NCBI GenBank assembly: GCA_963851405.1
Contig: CAWKPB010000007.1
Coordinates: forward strand, 62,001 to 126,000
Direction of reading: 5' to 3'
From: JANPBY01 sp963851405
GTDB lineage: Bacteria > Actinomycetota > Actinomycetes > DATJPE01
Length of the DNA: 64,000 bases
Shown here piece by piece: positions 42,238-50,943 of this stretch. Position 1 is the first letter of the stretch, and each line of letters starts with the position of its first letter. The position numbers were made by a program, and so were the translations under genes. A model generated the notes under the pieces. It did no database searches. It saw only the letters and a list, made by a program, of their open reading frames with translations, and had not been told where the DNA came from.

Positions 42238-43368
42238 GTGCTCCAGGTGTATCGACGCGGCGATTCCGGGCCGGCCGTCGCCGACATCCGGGCGCACCTG
42301 GTTCAGCTGAACCTGCTCAGCGACGAGCCCTCGGACCTCTTCGATCAATCGGTGGACCAGGCCGTACGACACTTCCAGCAGCAACGCGGCACTCTGGTCG
42401 ACGGCATGGTCGGCCCGATCACCTGGCGGCTTCTCGATGAGGCCCGGTGGCGACTTGGCGATCGAGTCCTCCACTATGTGGTGGGGCACCTGATGTCCGG
42501 AGACGACGTAGCCGGCTTGCAGCAACGTTTGCTGGACATGGGTTTCAACGCCGGCCGCGTGGACGGCATCCTCGGGCGCCAGACCGATCAAGCTCTCCGC
42601 GAGTTCCAAATGAACGTCGGGAGCGCCCCCGACGGGGTCTGCGGTCCACAGACGTTCAAGGCTTTGGATCGCCTCAGCCGTACGGTGACCGGCGGTGCGC
42701 CACAGGCCCTGCGCGAGACCGAAACTATCCGCAGTCGCGGCCCGGCGCTGGTCGGCAAGATCGTCGTGATCGATCCCGGACACGGGGGGTCCGACGTCGG
42801 TCAGTGCGGTGGCGAACTGACGGAGGAAGCCGTCACCATGGATCTGGCTGCTCGTATCGAGGGCCGGCTCGTTGCCCTTGGAGTGGCGGCCTACCTCACC
42901 AGGGGCCGGCTGAGTGCTGACGAACCAGGTCCGGATGACCCGAAACGGGCGGACTTCGCCAACGCGACCGGTGCCGACCTGATGATCTCCCTGCACTGTG
43001 ACGGAGCCTCGGATCCGCTGGCTCGCGGGGTCGCGACCTACTACTACGGCGTGGGCGGGGCGGGAGCCCGTTCCGCCGTCGGTGAGGAGTTCGCCGACCT
43101 TGTTCAACGCGAGGTGGTCGCCCGCACGGGGCTCCTGGACTGCCGAACGCACGGAAAGACGTGGGACATCCTGCGACGGACCAAGATGCCTAGCGTCCGA
43201 CTTGAGCTCGGGTATCTGACCAACCCCGAGGACGCGGCACGGTTGGCTGATCCGTCTTTTAGAGATGTCGTGGCCGAGGCAGTGGCCGTCGCAGTCCAGC
43301 GGCTCTACCTCCCGCCGGATGACGACCACCCCACGGGCATGCTCCGGCTTCCAGAACTGGTGAGCTAG
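42238..43368 (+). CDS. cwlM: CwlM-type N-acetylmuramoyl-L-alanine amidase family protein
   Basis: 376 residues without signal peptide, so cytoplasmic. Two peptidoglycan-binding repeats (about 5-68 and 88-147) are followed by an Amidase_3 domain (173-360). Zinc ligands appear intact: His182 in DPGHGGSD, Glu196 in TEEAVTMD and His253 in SLHCDGA, with the catalytic Glu in LELGYLTNP. In mycobacteria CwlM (Rv3915) is an essential regulator of MurA rather than an active hydrolase. The position after trxB-trx and before parB matches. A second GTG at 42247 could be the start. Whether this copy is catalytic is an open question. Confidence 0.88.
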   Translation: MLQVYRRGDSGPAVADIRAHLVQLNLLSDEPSDLFDQSVDQAVRHFQQQRGTLVDGMVGPITWRLLDEARWRLGDRVLHYVVGHLMSGDDVAGLQQRLLDMGFNAGRVDGILGRQTDQALREFQMNVGSAPDGVCGPQTFKALDRLSRTVTGGAPQALRETETIRSRGPALVGKIVVIDPGHGGSDVGQCGGELTEEAVTMDLAARIEGRLVALGVAAYLTRGRLSADEPGPDDPKRADFANATGADLMISLHCDGASDPLARGVATYYYGVGGAGARSAVGEEFADLVQREVVARTGLLDCRTHGKTWDILRRTKMPSVRLELGYLTNPEDAARLADPSFRDVVAEAVAVAVQRLYLPPDDDHPTGMLRLPELVS

Positions 43369-43453
43369 ACCGCCGACCTCCGCCGGGTCAGGACAGCCCG
43401 GTCGGGCAGAGCACCACTGTGGGCCTGAGTCGACTGGTCGTCGGCACCGACGA

Positions 43454-43666
43454 TCAGTCCTCGGCCTCGATCAGGGCCTCGATCAGGGCCTCGGTCTCCA
43501 CGGTCACCGTGACGTCATCCGCCGGTACGGGCGGGACGTACTCGGTGGCGAGTTCATCCAGGTCAATCAGGTCGTCGATTCCTCGGCGAGGCGCAAGCAT
43601 CCGGACCACAAACGCAATTACGGCACCCGCGATCAGGGCCGCAATCAACAAGCGCAATACGCGCAT
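43454..43666 (-). CDS. small single-helix membrane protein (70 aa)
   Basis: 70 residues, starting with an ATG 8 bases after a perfect AAGGAGGT site, which argues strongly that it is real. One helix (about 4-21, VLRLLIAALIAGAVIAFVV) is followed by a cytoplasmic acidic tail with LIDLDELATEYVPPVP and a short repeat EALIEALIEAED at the end, coded by a 12-bp tandem repeat around 43460-43494. Function unknown. It lies between the convergent end of cwlM and the divergent aminotransferase gene. Confidence 0.7.
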   Translation of the reverse strand: MRVLRLLIAALIAGAVIAFVVRMLAPRRGIDDLIDLDELATEYVPPVPADDVTVTVETEALIEALIEAED

Positions 43667-43735
43667 TGTCGTACCTCCTTGAACAACAGCGGTCCCCGGC
43701 GGTGACCCCGCTAGGGCATGAGGCATCGTAGGCCC

Positions 43736-45076
43736 ATGCGCTACGGAGGTGACCACGAGCTCAATCGCGGCTCGCGGCTCGACCCCTGGGTGAGCGCGTA
43801 CGCCAGTAGAACGCGGGGCATGACCGCCTCGGAGGTCCGGGCCTTGTTCGCGGTGGCCTCGCGGCCGGAGGTCGTCTCCCTCGCCGGAGGGATGCCATAC
43901 GTCGCCGCACTGCCGTTGGACGTGGTCGCCGAGACGGTCCAACGCCTGATCAGAGAACGGGGCATCCAGGCCCTGCAATACGGGTCCGGGCAAGGCGATG
44001 AGGGCCTGCGTGAGCAGATCAGCACCGCGGTGTTGCCGACGGTCGGCATCACCGCGCACCCAGACGACATCGTGGTCACGGTCGGATCGCAGCAGGCGCT
44101 GGATTTGGTGACCCGCGTGTTCTGCAACCCCGGCGACGTCGTCCTGGTCGAGGCACCCTCCTATGTCGGAGCGTTGTCGACGTTTGCTGCCTACGAGGTG
44201 GACGTCGTCCATGTCCCCATGGACGACGAAGGGCTCCACCCCGCGGCCTTGGACGAGGCCGTACGCGCGGTACGGGCCAGCGGCCGTACGGTCAAGTTCG
44301 TCTACACGGTTCCGAGCTTTCACAACCCCGCGGGTGTCACGCAGACACCCACGCGTCGAGCCGAGCTGCTGGCGGTGGCTCAGCAACTCGACCTCCTGGT
44401 GCTCGAAGATGACCCGTACGCGCTGCTCGGTTTCGACGGGGTCGTCCCGCAGGCACTTCGCGCCCAAGACGCGGACGGAGTCATCTACTTGGGGTCTTTC
44501 TCCAAAACCTTCGCCGCGGGACTTCGGGTGGGCTTCGCCGTGGCCCCCCACGGGGTGCGCGAGAAGTTGGTCCTTGCCGCCGAGGCCTCGGTGCTGTGTC
44601 CCCCGGCGTACAGCCAGTTGACCGTCTCGACCTATTTGGCGACCGAACCGTGGCTGGACCAGGTGAAGACCTTCCGCGCGTTGTACCGCGAGCGGCGAGA
44701 TGCCCTGCTCGGGGCGCTGCCCACCCAGATGCCCGAGGGCACCACCTGGACGACGCCAGCGGGTGGGTTCTACTCGTGGCTGTCGCTGCCGGAGGGCCTG
44801 GACGCCACCGCCATGTTGCCGCGCGCGGTCAGCGCGCGCGTGGCCTATGTCCCGGGTACTGCATTCTTCGCTGGAGCAGAGCGCGGCACCACGGCGGCCC
44901 GCTCCTCGCTGCGGTTGTCCTACTGCTACCCAGAACCGGACCGGATCCGCGAGGGAGTACGTCGCCTTGCCGCCGTCATCGAGGAGGAGCTCACCTTGAT
45001 TCAGACCTTCGGCACCGCATCGATACCGATCGAGGCGGCCTCTCTTGGCGACTCACCAGCACCGGACCTGGCATGA
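43736..45076 (+). CDS. PLP-dependent aminotransferase (MocR-domain/2-aminoadipate type)
   Basis: About 446 residues from the ATG at 43736 (another ATG at 43718 is possible; neither has a clear ribosome site). It has the class I/II aminotransferase core of the LysN/MocR-domain branch: MTASEVRALFAVASRPEVVSLAGGMP (in parts), VTVGSQQALDLVTRVF, EAPSYVGALSTF, VPSFHNPAGVTQT, LEDDPYALL and the PLP-lysine in GSFSKTFAAGLRVGF. Substrate unknown. It has no DNA-binding domain. Its TGA overlaps the start of the D-Ala-D-Ala ligase gene by 4 bp, so a role in D-amino acid or wall precursor supply is possible. Confidence 0.87.
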   Translation: MRYGGDHELNRGSRLDPWVSAYASRTRGMTASEVRALFAVASRPEVVSLAGGMPYVAALPLDVVAETVQRLIRERGIQALQYGSGQGDEGLREQISTAVLPTVGITAHPDDIVVTVGSQQALDLVTRVFCNPGDVVLVEAPSYVGALSTFAAYEVDVVHVPMDDEGLHPAALDEAVRAVRASGRTVKFVYTVPSFHNPAGVTQTPTRRAELLAVAQQLDLLVLEDDPYALLGFDGVVPQALRAQDADGVIYLGSFSKTFAAGLRVGFAVAPHGVREKLVLAAEASVLCPPAYSQLTVSTYLATEPWLDQVKTFRALYRERRDALLGALPTQMPEGTTWTTPAGGFYSWLSLPEGLDATAMLPRAVSARVAYVPGTAFFAGAERGTTAARSSLRLSYCYPEPDRIREGVRRLAAVIEEELTLIQTFGTASIPIEAASLGDSPAPDLA

Positions 45077-46047
45077 CCGAGATCCACGAGGAAGCGGCCC
45101 CCACCGTCGCCATCATCTGTGGCGGGCTTTCTCACGAGCGTGAGGTCTCCGTGCGCTCCGGCCGCCGAGTCGCGGACGCCCTTCGCGGCGCCCAAGTCGA
45201 CGTTCGTGTTCTCGATGCGGACGCCAGCTTGATCCCCGCCCTGATGAAGGATCCGCCCGGGGTCGTTTTTCCGCTGCTGCACGGCCAGGCCGGCGAGGAC
45301 GGCGCCATCCGAGATGTGCTCGAGCTCCTCTGCCTGCCGTACGTCGGATCCCGACCTGCGGCCTGCCGCTGGGCCTTCGACAAGTCCATTGCCAAGTCCG
45401 TGGTTGCCGCGTCAGGCGTTCAGGTGCCTGCTGGTGTGGTGCTGCCCCATGCCACTTTTCGAGAGCTCGGTGCGCAAACCGTCCTCAGCGCTCTGGTGAC
45501 GCGATTGGGGTTGCCGTTGGTCGTCAAGCCCGCACGCGGCGGGTCGGCGCTCGGTGCGAGCGTCGTCACCTCGGATTCGGAATTGCCAGCCGCCTTGGTT
45601 GCTGCCTTCGCCTACGCGGACACGGCCCTGGTCGAGGCTCGGGTCCTGGGCGCCGAGGTGGCGGTGTCTGTGGTCGATCTAGGCGACGGTCCCAAGGCGT
45701 TGCCGTCGGTCGAGATCGTCCCAGACAGCGGGTTCTATGACTATGCGGCTCGCTACACCGCGGGTGCGACGGAGTTCTTCGTTCCTCCGCGGCTGCCACC
45801 CGACGTCATTGAACGATGCGAGAAGGCCGCTCTGACCGCTCATCGCGCTCTCGGTCTTCGCCACCTGTCACGCTCGGATCTGATCGTGGATGCCCAGGGT
45901 CAGCCGTGGTTCCTCGAGGTCAACGTCTCCCCCGGAATGACCGAGACTTCGCTGTTGCCCCAGTCGGTCGCCGCAGCGTCGATGGACCTCGGCGAGGTGT
46001 GCCGAACGCTCGCCGCTGGTGCCTCCGCCAGCGCCGCCACGGCCTAG
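45073..46047 (+). CDS. ddl: D-alanine-D-alanine ligase family ATP-grasp enzyme
   Basis: 324 residues. The N-terminus has IICGGLSHEREVSVRSG, a Ddl signature. Then come FPLLHGQAGEDGAIRDVLELL, the ATP-grasp VVKPARGGSALGASVV and the C-terminal EVNVSPGMTETSLLPQ. It should join two D-Ala for the wall precursor. Whether it is the only Ddl or a second one cannot be told; actinomycetes usually have another one elsewhere. It starts at the ATG overlapping the aminotransferase stop and converges on parB with a 4-bp overlap. Confidence 0.88.
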   Translation: MTEIHEEAAPTVAIICGGLSHEREVSVRSGRRVADALRGAQVDVRVLDADASLIPALMKDPPGVVFPLLHGQAGEDGAIRDVLELLCLPYVGSRPAACRWAFDKSIAKSVVAASGVQVPAGVVLPHATFRELGAQTVLSALVTRLGLPLVVKPARGGSALGASVVTSDSELPAALVAAFAYADTALVEARVLGAEVAVSVVDLGDGPKALPSVEIVPDSGFYDYAARYTAGATEFFVPPRLPPDVIERCEKAALTAHRALGLRHLSRSDLIVDAQGQPWFLEVNVSPGMTETSLLPQSVAAASMDLGEVCRTLAAGASASAATA

Positions 46048-46976
46048 GCCTGCTGAGGTCCCGTCGTGGATCCCTCGATCATCGAGACAATCCGGTCGAG
46101 ATCTTCGAGGTTGCCGAAGTCGATGGTGACGGTGCCCTTGGTCTTGCCCAGTTGTACCCGTACGCGCGTCTCTAGCCGCTCCGACAACCGGTCCGACAAC
46201 TCAGTGAGGCCGGGGGCCACGGGGCGTCGAGAGCGGGCCCGCCGGCTGGCCTCCTCCGGATCCGCACCGACCGAGACGATTTCTTCCACGGATCGCACCG
46301 AAAGCCCCTCGGCAACGATGCGCGTGGCGAGCCGCTCCTGGGCCGCTGCGTCATTGAGGCCCAGCAGGGCCCGAGCGTGCCCCGCCGACAAGACGCCCGC
46401 GGCCACGCGGCGCTGCACCGTCGGGGGGAGCCGAAGCAACCGGATCGTGTTGGTGATCTGCGGACGTGAGCGGCCGATCCGAGCCGCCAGTTCGTCGTGG
46501 GTGCACCCGAAGTCGGACAGCAGTTGGTCGTAGGCCGCGGCCTCCTCGAGCGGATTCAACTGACTGCGGTGCAGGTTCTCCAGGAGCGCATCGCGCAACA
46601 TGACCTCGTCGCCGGTCTCGCGAACAATGGCCGGGATTAGGCGCAGTCCCGCGGCCTGACACGCTCTCCAGCGTCGCTCACCAACCACCAATTCATAGCG
46701 GCCGGGGGCCATGGGTCGCACGACGACGGGCTGGAGCAGGCCGATCTCGCGAATGCTGTGCACCAGCTCAGCCATCGCCTCTTCCTCGAAGACCTGCCGG
46801 GGCTGGCGGGGGTTCGGGGTGATCGCGGCCACCGGGAGCTCCGCGAATTGGAGTCCGGGCACGGTCATCGGAGCAGACAAAAGGGATATTTCGTCCTCCC
46901 CAGCCCCGGCCGTCCGGTTCGGCCCGGGAATCAGAGCCTCCAGCCCTCGTCCGAGGCCGCTCGTTCGTCCGCTCAC
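46044..46976 (-). CDS. parB: chromosome-partitioning protein ParB
   Basis: About 310 residues from the GTG at 46976, which overlaps the parA stop by 4 bp. N-terminal RTSGLGRGLEALIPG is the ParA-contact region. The CTP-binding ParB/Srx domain has ITPNPRQPRQVFEEEAMAELVHSIRE and VVGERRWRACQAAGL (first in parts). The helix-turn-helix for parS (about 175-215, HDELAARIGRSRPQITNTIRLLRLP) and a C-terminal dimer domain follow. It loads at the parS sites found in parA and rsmG and organises the origin region. Confidence 0.96.
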   Translation of the reverse strand: MSGRTSGLGRGLEALIPGPNRTAGAGEDEISLLSAPMTVPGLQFAELPVAAITPNPRQPRQVFEEEAMAELVHSIREIGLLQPVVVRPMAPGRYELVVGERRWRACQAAGLRLIPAIVRETGDEVMLRDALLENLHRSQLNPLEEAAAYDQLLSDFGCTHDELAARIGRSRPQITNTIRLLRLPPTVQRRVAAGVLSAGHARALLGLNDAAAQERLATRIVAEGLSVRSVEEIVSVGADPEEASRRARSRRPVAPGLTELSDRLSERLETRVRVQLGKTKGTVTIDFGNLEDLDRIVSMIEGSTTGPQQA

Positions 46977-48034
46977 CGGTACTCCTCGTCCGTTGATGAG
47001 ATCAACTGTTCGCTCGTGTCGGTGTCCTTCAGCTGGACCGGTCGTGCCACCTCGGTTCGCGCCACCTCGCGAGCGGCCTCTAGGTAGCACAACGCTCCGG
47101 TCGATCCCGGGTCATAGGTCAGCACCGTCTGGGCGTAGCTGGGCGCCTCCGAGACCCGAACCGACCGGGGGACGGCGGTCGGAAGCACGATCGGGCCGAA
47201 ATGACGGCGCACTTCGTCGGCCACTTGCGCCGCCAACTTCGTCCGTCCGTCAAACATCGTCAGCAGGATCGTGGACAGATGCAGCCGCGGATTGAGATGG
47301 GCCTTGACCAAATCGATGGTGCGCACGAGCTGTTCAAGACCTTCAAGGGCGTAGTACTCACACTGAATGGGAATCAGCACCTCTTCGGCGGCGACCAGTG
47401 CGTTGACCGTGAGCAGACCCAACGACGGGGGGCAATCGATGAGGACGTAGTCGAGGCGCCGCCCGGCCAGGGACTCGGCCAGGAGCAAGTCCCGAAGAGC
47501 CCGTCGCAAACGGGACTCGCGAGCAACCATCGGAACCAGTTCGATCTCGGCCCCAGCCAAATCGATGGTCGCCGGCGCCACGCGCAGTCCGGGCAGATCC
47601 ACCGCGGGAGCCAGAACCGGTGCCAGGGCCTGGCCGTCGACCAGCACGTCGTACACGCTGGGAACCCCCGCCTGGTGCGGCACGCCCAGCGCCGTCGATG
47701 CATTGCCCTGCGGATCCAGATCCAGGACGACGACATCGAGACCAGACAGGGCCAGGGCCGCAGCCAGGTTCACCGTGCTCGTGGTCTTACCGACGCCGCC
47801 CTTCTGATTGGCCACCGTGATCAGGCGAGTCCGAGCAGGTTTCGGGAGCGGGCTCAGCGAACCGGCCCGTACGTGCGCTGCGGCCTCCGCCGCCCGGCCG
47901 ATCGGCGTGTCCCCCGCGTCGAAGTCCTCCGCATCGGCCCCCTGAAGATCGGCTCGGTGATGATCAGCCCCTCGAGGCTCAGTCGGCGATGTTTCACGTG
48001 AAACGAACTCGGGTCGCCCCGATCCGGAAGTCAT
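46973..48034 (-). CDS. parA: chromosome-partitioning ATPase ParA
   Basis: 353 residues. A long Ala/Asp-rich N-terminus (about 65 residues) precedes the deviant Walker A NQKGGVGKTTSTVNLA, Walker A' DLDPQGNAS and LIDCPPSLGLLTVNAL. It drives segregation of the origin with ParB. Its first codons include a parS site, so the site fixes part of the protein sequence (VSRET). The stop overlaps the parB GTG and the start overlaps the rsmG stop (ATGA), showing one operon. Confidence 0.95.
   Translation of the reverse strand: MTSGSGRPEFVSRETSPTEPRGADHHRADLQGADAEDFDAGDTPIGRAAEAAAHVRAGSLSPLPKPARTRLITVANQKGGVGKTTSTVNLAAALALSGLDVVVLDLDPQGNASTALGVPHQAGVPSVYDVLVDGQALAPVLAPAVDLPGLRVAPATIDLAGAEIELVPMVARESRLRRALRDLLLAESLAGRRLDYVLIDCPPSLGLLTVNALVAAEEVLIPIQCEYYALEGLEQLVRTIDLVKAHLNPRLHLSTILLTMFDGRTKLAAQVADEVRRHFGPIVLPTAVPRSVRVSEAPSYAQTVLTYDPGSTGALCYLEAAREVARTEVARPVQLKDTDTSEQLISSTDEEYR
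47990..48005. other. parS site within parA
   Basis: TGTTTCACGTGAAACG: the 14-base core GTTTCACGTGAAAC is a perfect palindrome and matches the universal parS. ParB spreads from here. It lies in the 5' end of parA. Confidence 0.95.
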
Positions 48035-48699
48035 GGGCGGATCCGAATCACGGTCGTCGCGGGGTCGACGAGTCCCTCGCCGACGACGACCACCTCAGCG
48101 GTCGCCCTCGGCCATCGGGTCAGCGTGGACTGGGCGGCTCGCAACTCATCGGTCGCGCCGGCACCCTTCATGGCCAACAGCTCCCCGCCCGAAGCCACGA
48201 GGGGCAGGGTCCAGCCGAGCAGTCGCTCGAGGGGTGCGACCGCCCGGGCCGTGACGACACCGAACTGGCGACCCTTCAACTCCTCGGCGCGCGACCGGCA
48301 CACCTCCACCTGGGCAAGACCCAAGTTGGCCACCACCTCGTTGAGGAACTGACACCGCCGCAGCAGTGGCTCGACGAGAACAACATGCAGATCGGGTCGA
48401 GCGATGGCCAGCACGATACCGGGCAGACCGGCTCCGCTTCCTACATCGCCCACCGTCGTCTCCGCCGCGATCATCGGGGCCAGGACGCCGCAGTTCAGCA
48501 GGTGGCGATCCCACAGCCGCGGCACTTCGCGGGGCCCGAGGAGACCACGCTCCACTCCCGGCCCCGCGAGTAGCTCGGCAAAGGCCCGCGCCTGATCGAG
48601 GTGGGTCCCGAACACCGCCTCCGCCTGGTCCGGCGGGTCGGGCGGACGAACGTCCGGATGTTTCACGTGAAACGGCTCACCCGGGAAGAACGACGACAT
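48031..48699 (-). CDS. rsmG: 16S rRNA (guanine-N7) methyltransferase
   Basis: About 222 residues from the ATG at 48699. Motifs: GPREVPRLWDRHLLNC, VGDVGSGAGLPGIVLAIARP (SAM binding), VVTARAVAPLERLLGW. It methylates G527 of 16S rRNA. Position between parA and jag is standard. The first 15 codons contain the second parS site. A GTG at 48666, inside that parS, is an alternative start that would remove an overlap of 23 bp with jag. Confidence 0.94.
   Translation of the reverse strand: MSSFFPGEPFHVKHPDVRPPDPPDQAEAVFGTHLDQARAFAELLAGPGVERGLLGPREVPRLWDRHLLNCGVLAPMIAAETTVGDVGSGAGLPGIVLAIARPDLHVVLVEPLLRRCQFLNEVVANLGLAQVEVCRSRAEELKGRQFGVVTARAVAPLERLLGWTLPLVASGGELLAMKGAGATDELRAAQSTLTRWPRATAEVVVVGEGLVDPATTVIRIRP
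48659..48674. other. parS site within the 5' end of rsmG
   Basis: A second copy identical to the first over all 16 bases, 669 bp from it and about 2.8 kb from the oriC gap before dnaA. Confidence 0.95.
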
Positions 48700-49240
48700 A
48701 GCGGCCCGGCTCCACGCCCTCCGACTCGCTCTGCAGCCCGGCGGCGGCCACTGCGTCGTGCACAACCTTGCGCTCAAACGGGGTCATAGGCTCCATCCGT
48801 ACCGGTTCCCCCGAGGTCTTGGCCTTCTCGGCCGCGAGCCGGCCCGTCTCCGTCAGCTCGGCGCGCAGCCGAGCCCGGTGGCCGGCCACGTCAAGCATCA
48901 AACGGCTCCGCTCCCCCGTCTCCCGCAGCACGGCAAGGCGGGTCAGCTCCTGAAGCGCGTCGAGCACCTGACCGTCTCGGCCCACCAACTCATCAAGGCC
49001 GTCGCCCACAATGGACACCATGGCCCGGTCCCCCTCGACGTCCATGTCGATGTCACCGTCGAGATCGGCGATGTCCAGCAGGCCCTCGAGATAGTCGGCC
49101 GCGATATCGCCCTCCTGTTCGAGGGTCACGCGAGGTCGCGCTTCCCTCTCAGCGGTCTCGCTCGTCCCAGGAGTCCCAGCCACCTCGGGCGCCTCAAACG
49201 CCTCGTCGGTCTCAGTGGATTCGGTTGCTTGCTCGGTCAC
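48677..49240 (-). CDS. jag: Jag/KhpB RNA-binding protein (KH and R3H domains)
   Basis: 187 residues. An acidic Thr/Glu-rich N-terminus is followed by a KH-type domain with VSIVGDGLDELVGRDGQVLDALQEL and an R3H domain with MTPFERKVVHDAVAAAGLQSESEG (both quoted in part). It binds RNA and helps control cell-wall growth in Gram-positives. GTG overlap with yidC's stop (4 bp) shows coupling. Confidence 0.94.
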   Translation of the reverse strand: MTEQATESTETDEAFEAPEVAGTPGTSETAEREARPRVTLEQEGDIAADYLEGLLDIADLDGDIDMDVEGDRAMVSIVGDGLDELVGRDGQVLDALQELTRLAVLRETGERSRLMLDVAGHRARLRAELTETGRLAAEKAKTSGEPVRMEPMTPFERKVVHDAVAAAGLQSESEGVEPGRYVVVLPG

Positions 49241-50250
49241 GAGGTCTCCTTGCCGGCGGGGCCGGCATCGTCGAGGTTGGTCGGCTCAATGCGTTCGGGG
49301 GGTGGGTCGGAGGAGGCTGCCAAGGGTGGTTGGCCGCTTCGCGAACCACCCTTGCGCTGACTCTTGGACAACCGCTTGGGCTGCGTACGGACCGGCGCCG
49401 GCTCCTCCGGGATGGACTCAATCACCGGGGCTTGGCCGTGGGCAACTGCATGCGCGGCCTTGCGGGCCTGTAAGTCATCCCAGGCGGCGGAGCCGGGGGT
49501 CGGATTGCGCCGGATCACCCAGAACTGCTGGCCCATGGTCCACACGTTGGTCGTGAGCCAGTAGATGAGGACGCCGATCGGGAAGTTGATCCCGAAGACC
49601 GCGAACATCACCGGGAACACGTACAGCAGGATCTTTTGCTGCTGGGCCATCGGGTTGTCCTGACCCGCTGGCATGTTCCGGACCATCAGTTGGCGCTGGG
49701 TGATGAAGGTGCTCGCCGTCATACCCGCGATCATCAGTGCCGCGACGATCTTGACGTCCAAGCTCGTGGCCCGAGTGAAGGTCTCCCACAGTGGCGCGCC
49801 GAAGAACGTCGCGTTGCGCATCGAGTCGACCTGGATTTGGTTCATGACGCCGACCGTGTCGCCCTGGGCGACCTCGTTCAGCACATGGAAGAGGGCGAAG
49901 AAGAACGGGGCCTGCACCAGGATCGGCAGGCACGAGGACAACGGATTGGTCCCGGTGTCCTTGTATAGCTTCATCATCGCTTCGGACTGTTTGGCCTTGT
50001 CGTCCTTGTACTTCTTCTGGATTTCCTTCATCTGCGGTTGAAGCGCCTGCAGCCCCCGCTGAGCCTTGATCTGCTTCACGAAGAGCGGGAACAACAAGAT
50101 CCGAAGGACAACCACCAGGCCGACGATGGACAGCCCCCAGGCAGCGCCGCTGGTCGGCGCGAAGATCAGGCTCCAAAAATCATGCCACCGCAGCAGCACC
50201 CACGACACGGCGTCATACAGGGGCCCGAAAAGACCGTAGATCGTCTCCAT
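49237..50250 (-). CDS. yidC: membrane protein insertase YidC
   Basis: 337 residues. Five-helix core: LSIVGLVVVLRILLFPLFVKQIKAQRGLQALQP at the front (in parts: LRILLFPLFVKQIKAQR), MKLYKDTGTNPLSSCLPILVQAP in the middle, and FPVMFAVFGINFPIGVLIYW at the end. A basic C-tail (KRLSKSQRKGGSRSG) may contact ribosomes. It inserts and folds membrane proteins, alone or with Sec. Confidence 0.96.
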   Translation of the reverse strand: METIYGLFGPLYDAVSWVLLRWHDFWSLIFAPTSGAAWGLSIVGLVVVLRILLFPLFVKQIKAQRGLQALQPQMKEIQKKYKDDKAKQSEAMMKLYKDTGTNPLSSCLPILVQAPFFFALFHVLNEVAQGDTVGVMNQIQVDSMRNATFFGAPLWETFTRATSLDVKIVAALMIAGMTASTFITQRQLMVRNMPAGQDNPMAQQQKILLYVFPVMFAVFGINFPIGVLIYWLTTNVWTMGQQFWVIRRNPTPGSAAWDDLQARKAAHAVAHGQAPVIESIPEEPAPVRTQPKRLSKSQRKGGSRSGQPPLAASSDPPPERIEPTNLDDAGPAGKETS

Positions 50251-50252
50251 AC

Positions 50253-50522
50253 TCAGGCTCCTTTGACCAGGGGCTGTCGAGCGGGCGGCACCGGGTCAGG
50301 GCCACCGGCAGCCCACGGATGGCAGCGCAGCAGGCGCCGCAAACCCAGCCAGGTCCCCCGGATCACTCCATGGTGGTCGATGGCCGTATAGGCATAGGCC
50401 GAACAGGACGGGTAGTACCGACAGGAACTAGCGGTCCAGGGAGACACGATCCGCTGATACGCCCAAATCAGAGCCAAGAAGGGCGCCCGCGCCGCTCGGC
50501 GTCCAGCCTCCTGGACAGTCAC
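50253..50522 (-). CDS. yidD: membrane protein insertion efficiency factor YidD
   Basis: 89 residues of the DUF37 family: LIWAYQRIVSPWTASSCRYYPSCSAYAYTAI (in parts: YQRIVSPW, CRYYPSCSAYA) and GLRRLLRCHPWAAGGPDPVP. It is thought to help YidC. GTG start overlaps the rnpA stop by 4 bp, and the stop is 3 bp from yidC. Confidence 0.94.
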   Translation of the reverse strand: MTVQEAGRRAARAPFLALIWAYQRIVSPWTASSCRYYPSCSAYAYTAIDHHGVIRGTWLGLRRLLRCHPWAAGGPDPVPPARQPLVKGA

Positions 50523-50908
50523 GACGACACCGGCGAATTCATCCGCTTTACACCGATTTGGCCCGGTTGGCTCATGACGCCCAGGCGCTTCAGGGTGCGA
50601 TCAAGGTCCGCCGCCAACGCCCACGTGGTGGAGCCAGCCGCGGCGGGCGTGGCCCGAAGGGCCACCAAAGCTCCCACCGGTAACCCCCCGAGGCGCTCAC
50701 GCATGAGATGGCGCAACCTTCGGCTCACTCGATTGCGGGTCACGGCGTTCCCCACCGCCTTGGAAACGACAAGCCCTACCTGCGGCGGTCTGGTGCTGCC
50801 TTCGACCACACTCAGGTGCGCCACCACTGTGGACGCCGCCGCGCGCCGGCCCCGGACCGCTCGGGTGAAATCCGTAGAGGCGGTCATGCGATTGGCGGAG
50901 GGGAGCAC
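50519..50908 (-). CDS. rnpA: ribonuclease P protein component
   Basis: 129 residues from the GTG at 50908 (VLPSANRMTASTDFTRAV). The conserved RNA-binding motif appears as KAVGNAVTRNRVSRRLRH. It pairs with RNase P RNA to process tRNA 5' ends. A longer frame to 51166 crosses rpmH and is not credible. Confidence 0.93.
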   Translation of the reverse strand: MLPSANRMTASTDFTRAVRGRRAAASTVVAHLSVVEGSTRPPQVGLVVSKAVGNAVTRNRVSRRLRHLMRERLGGLPVGALVALRATPAAAGSTTWALAADLDRTLKRLGVMSQPGQIGVKRMNSPVSS

Positions 50909-50943
50909 GCAGGTCCCAACCCGAGTCGTCGACGGTTCGACCG

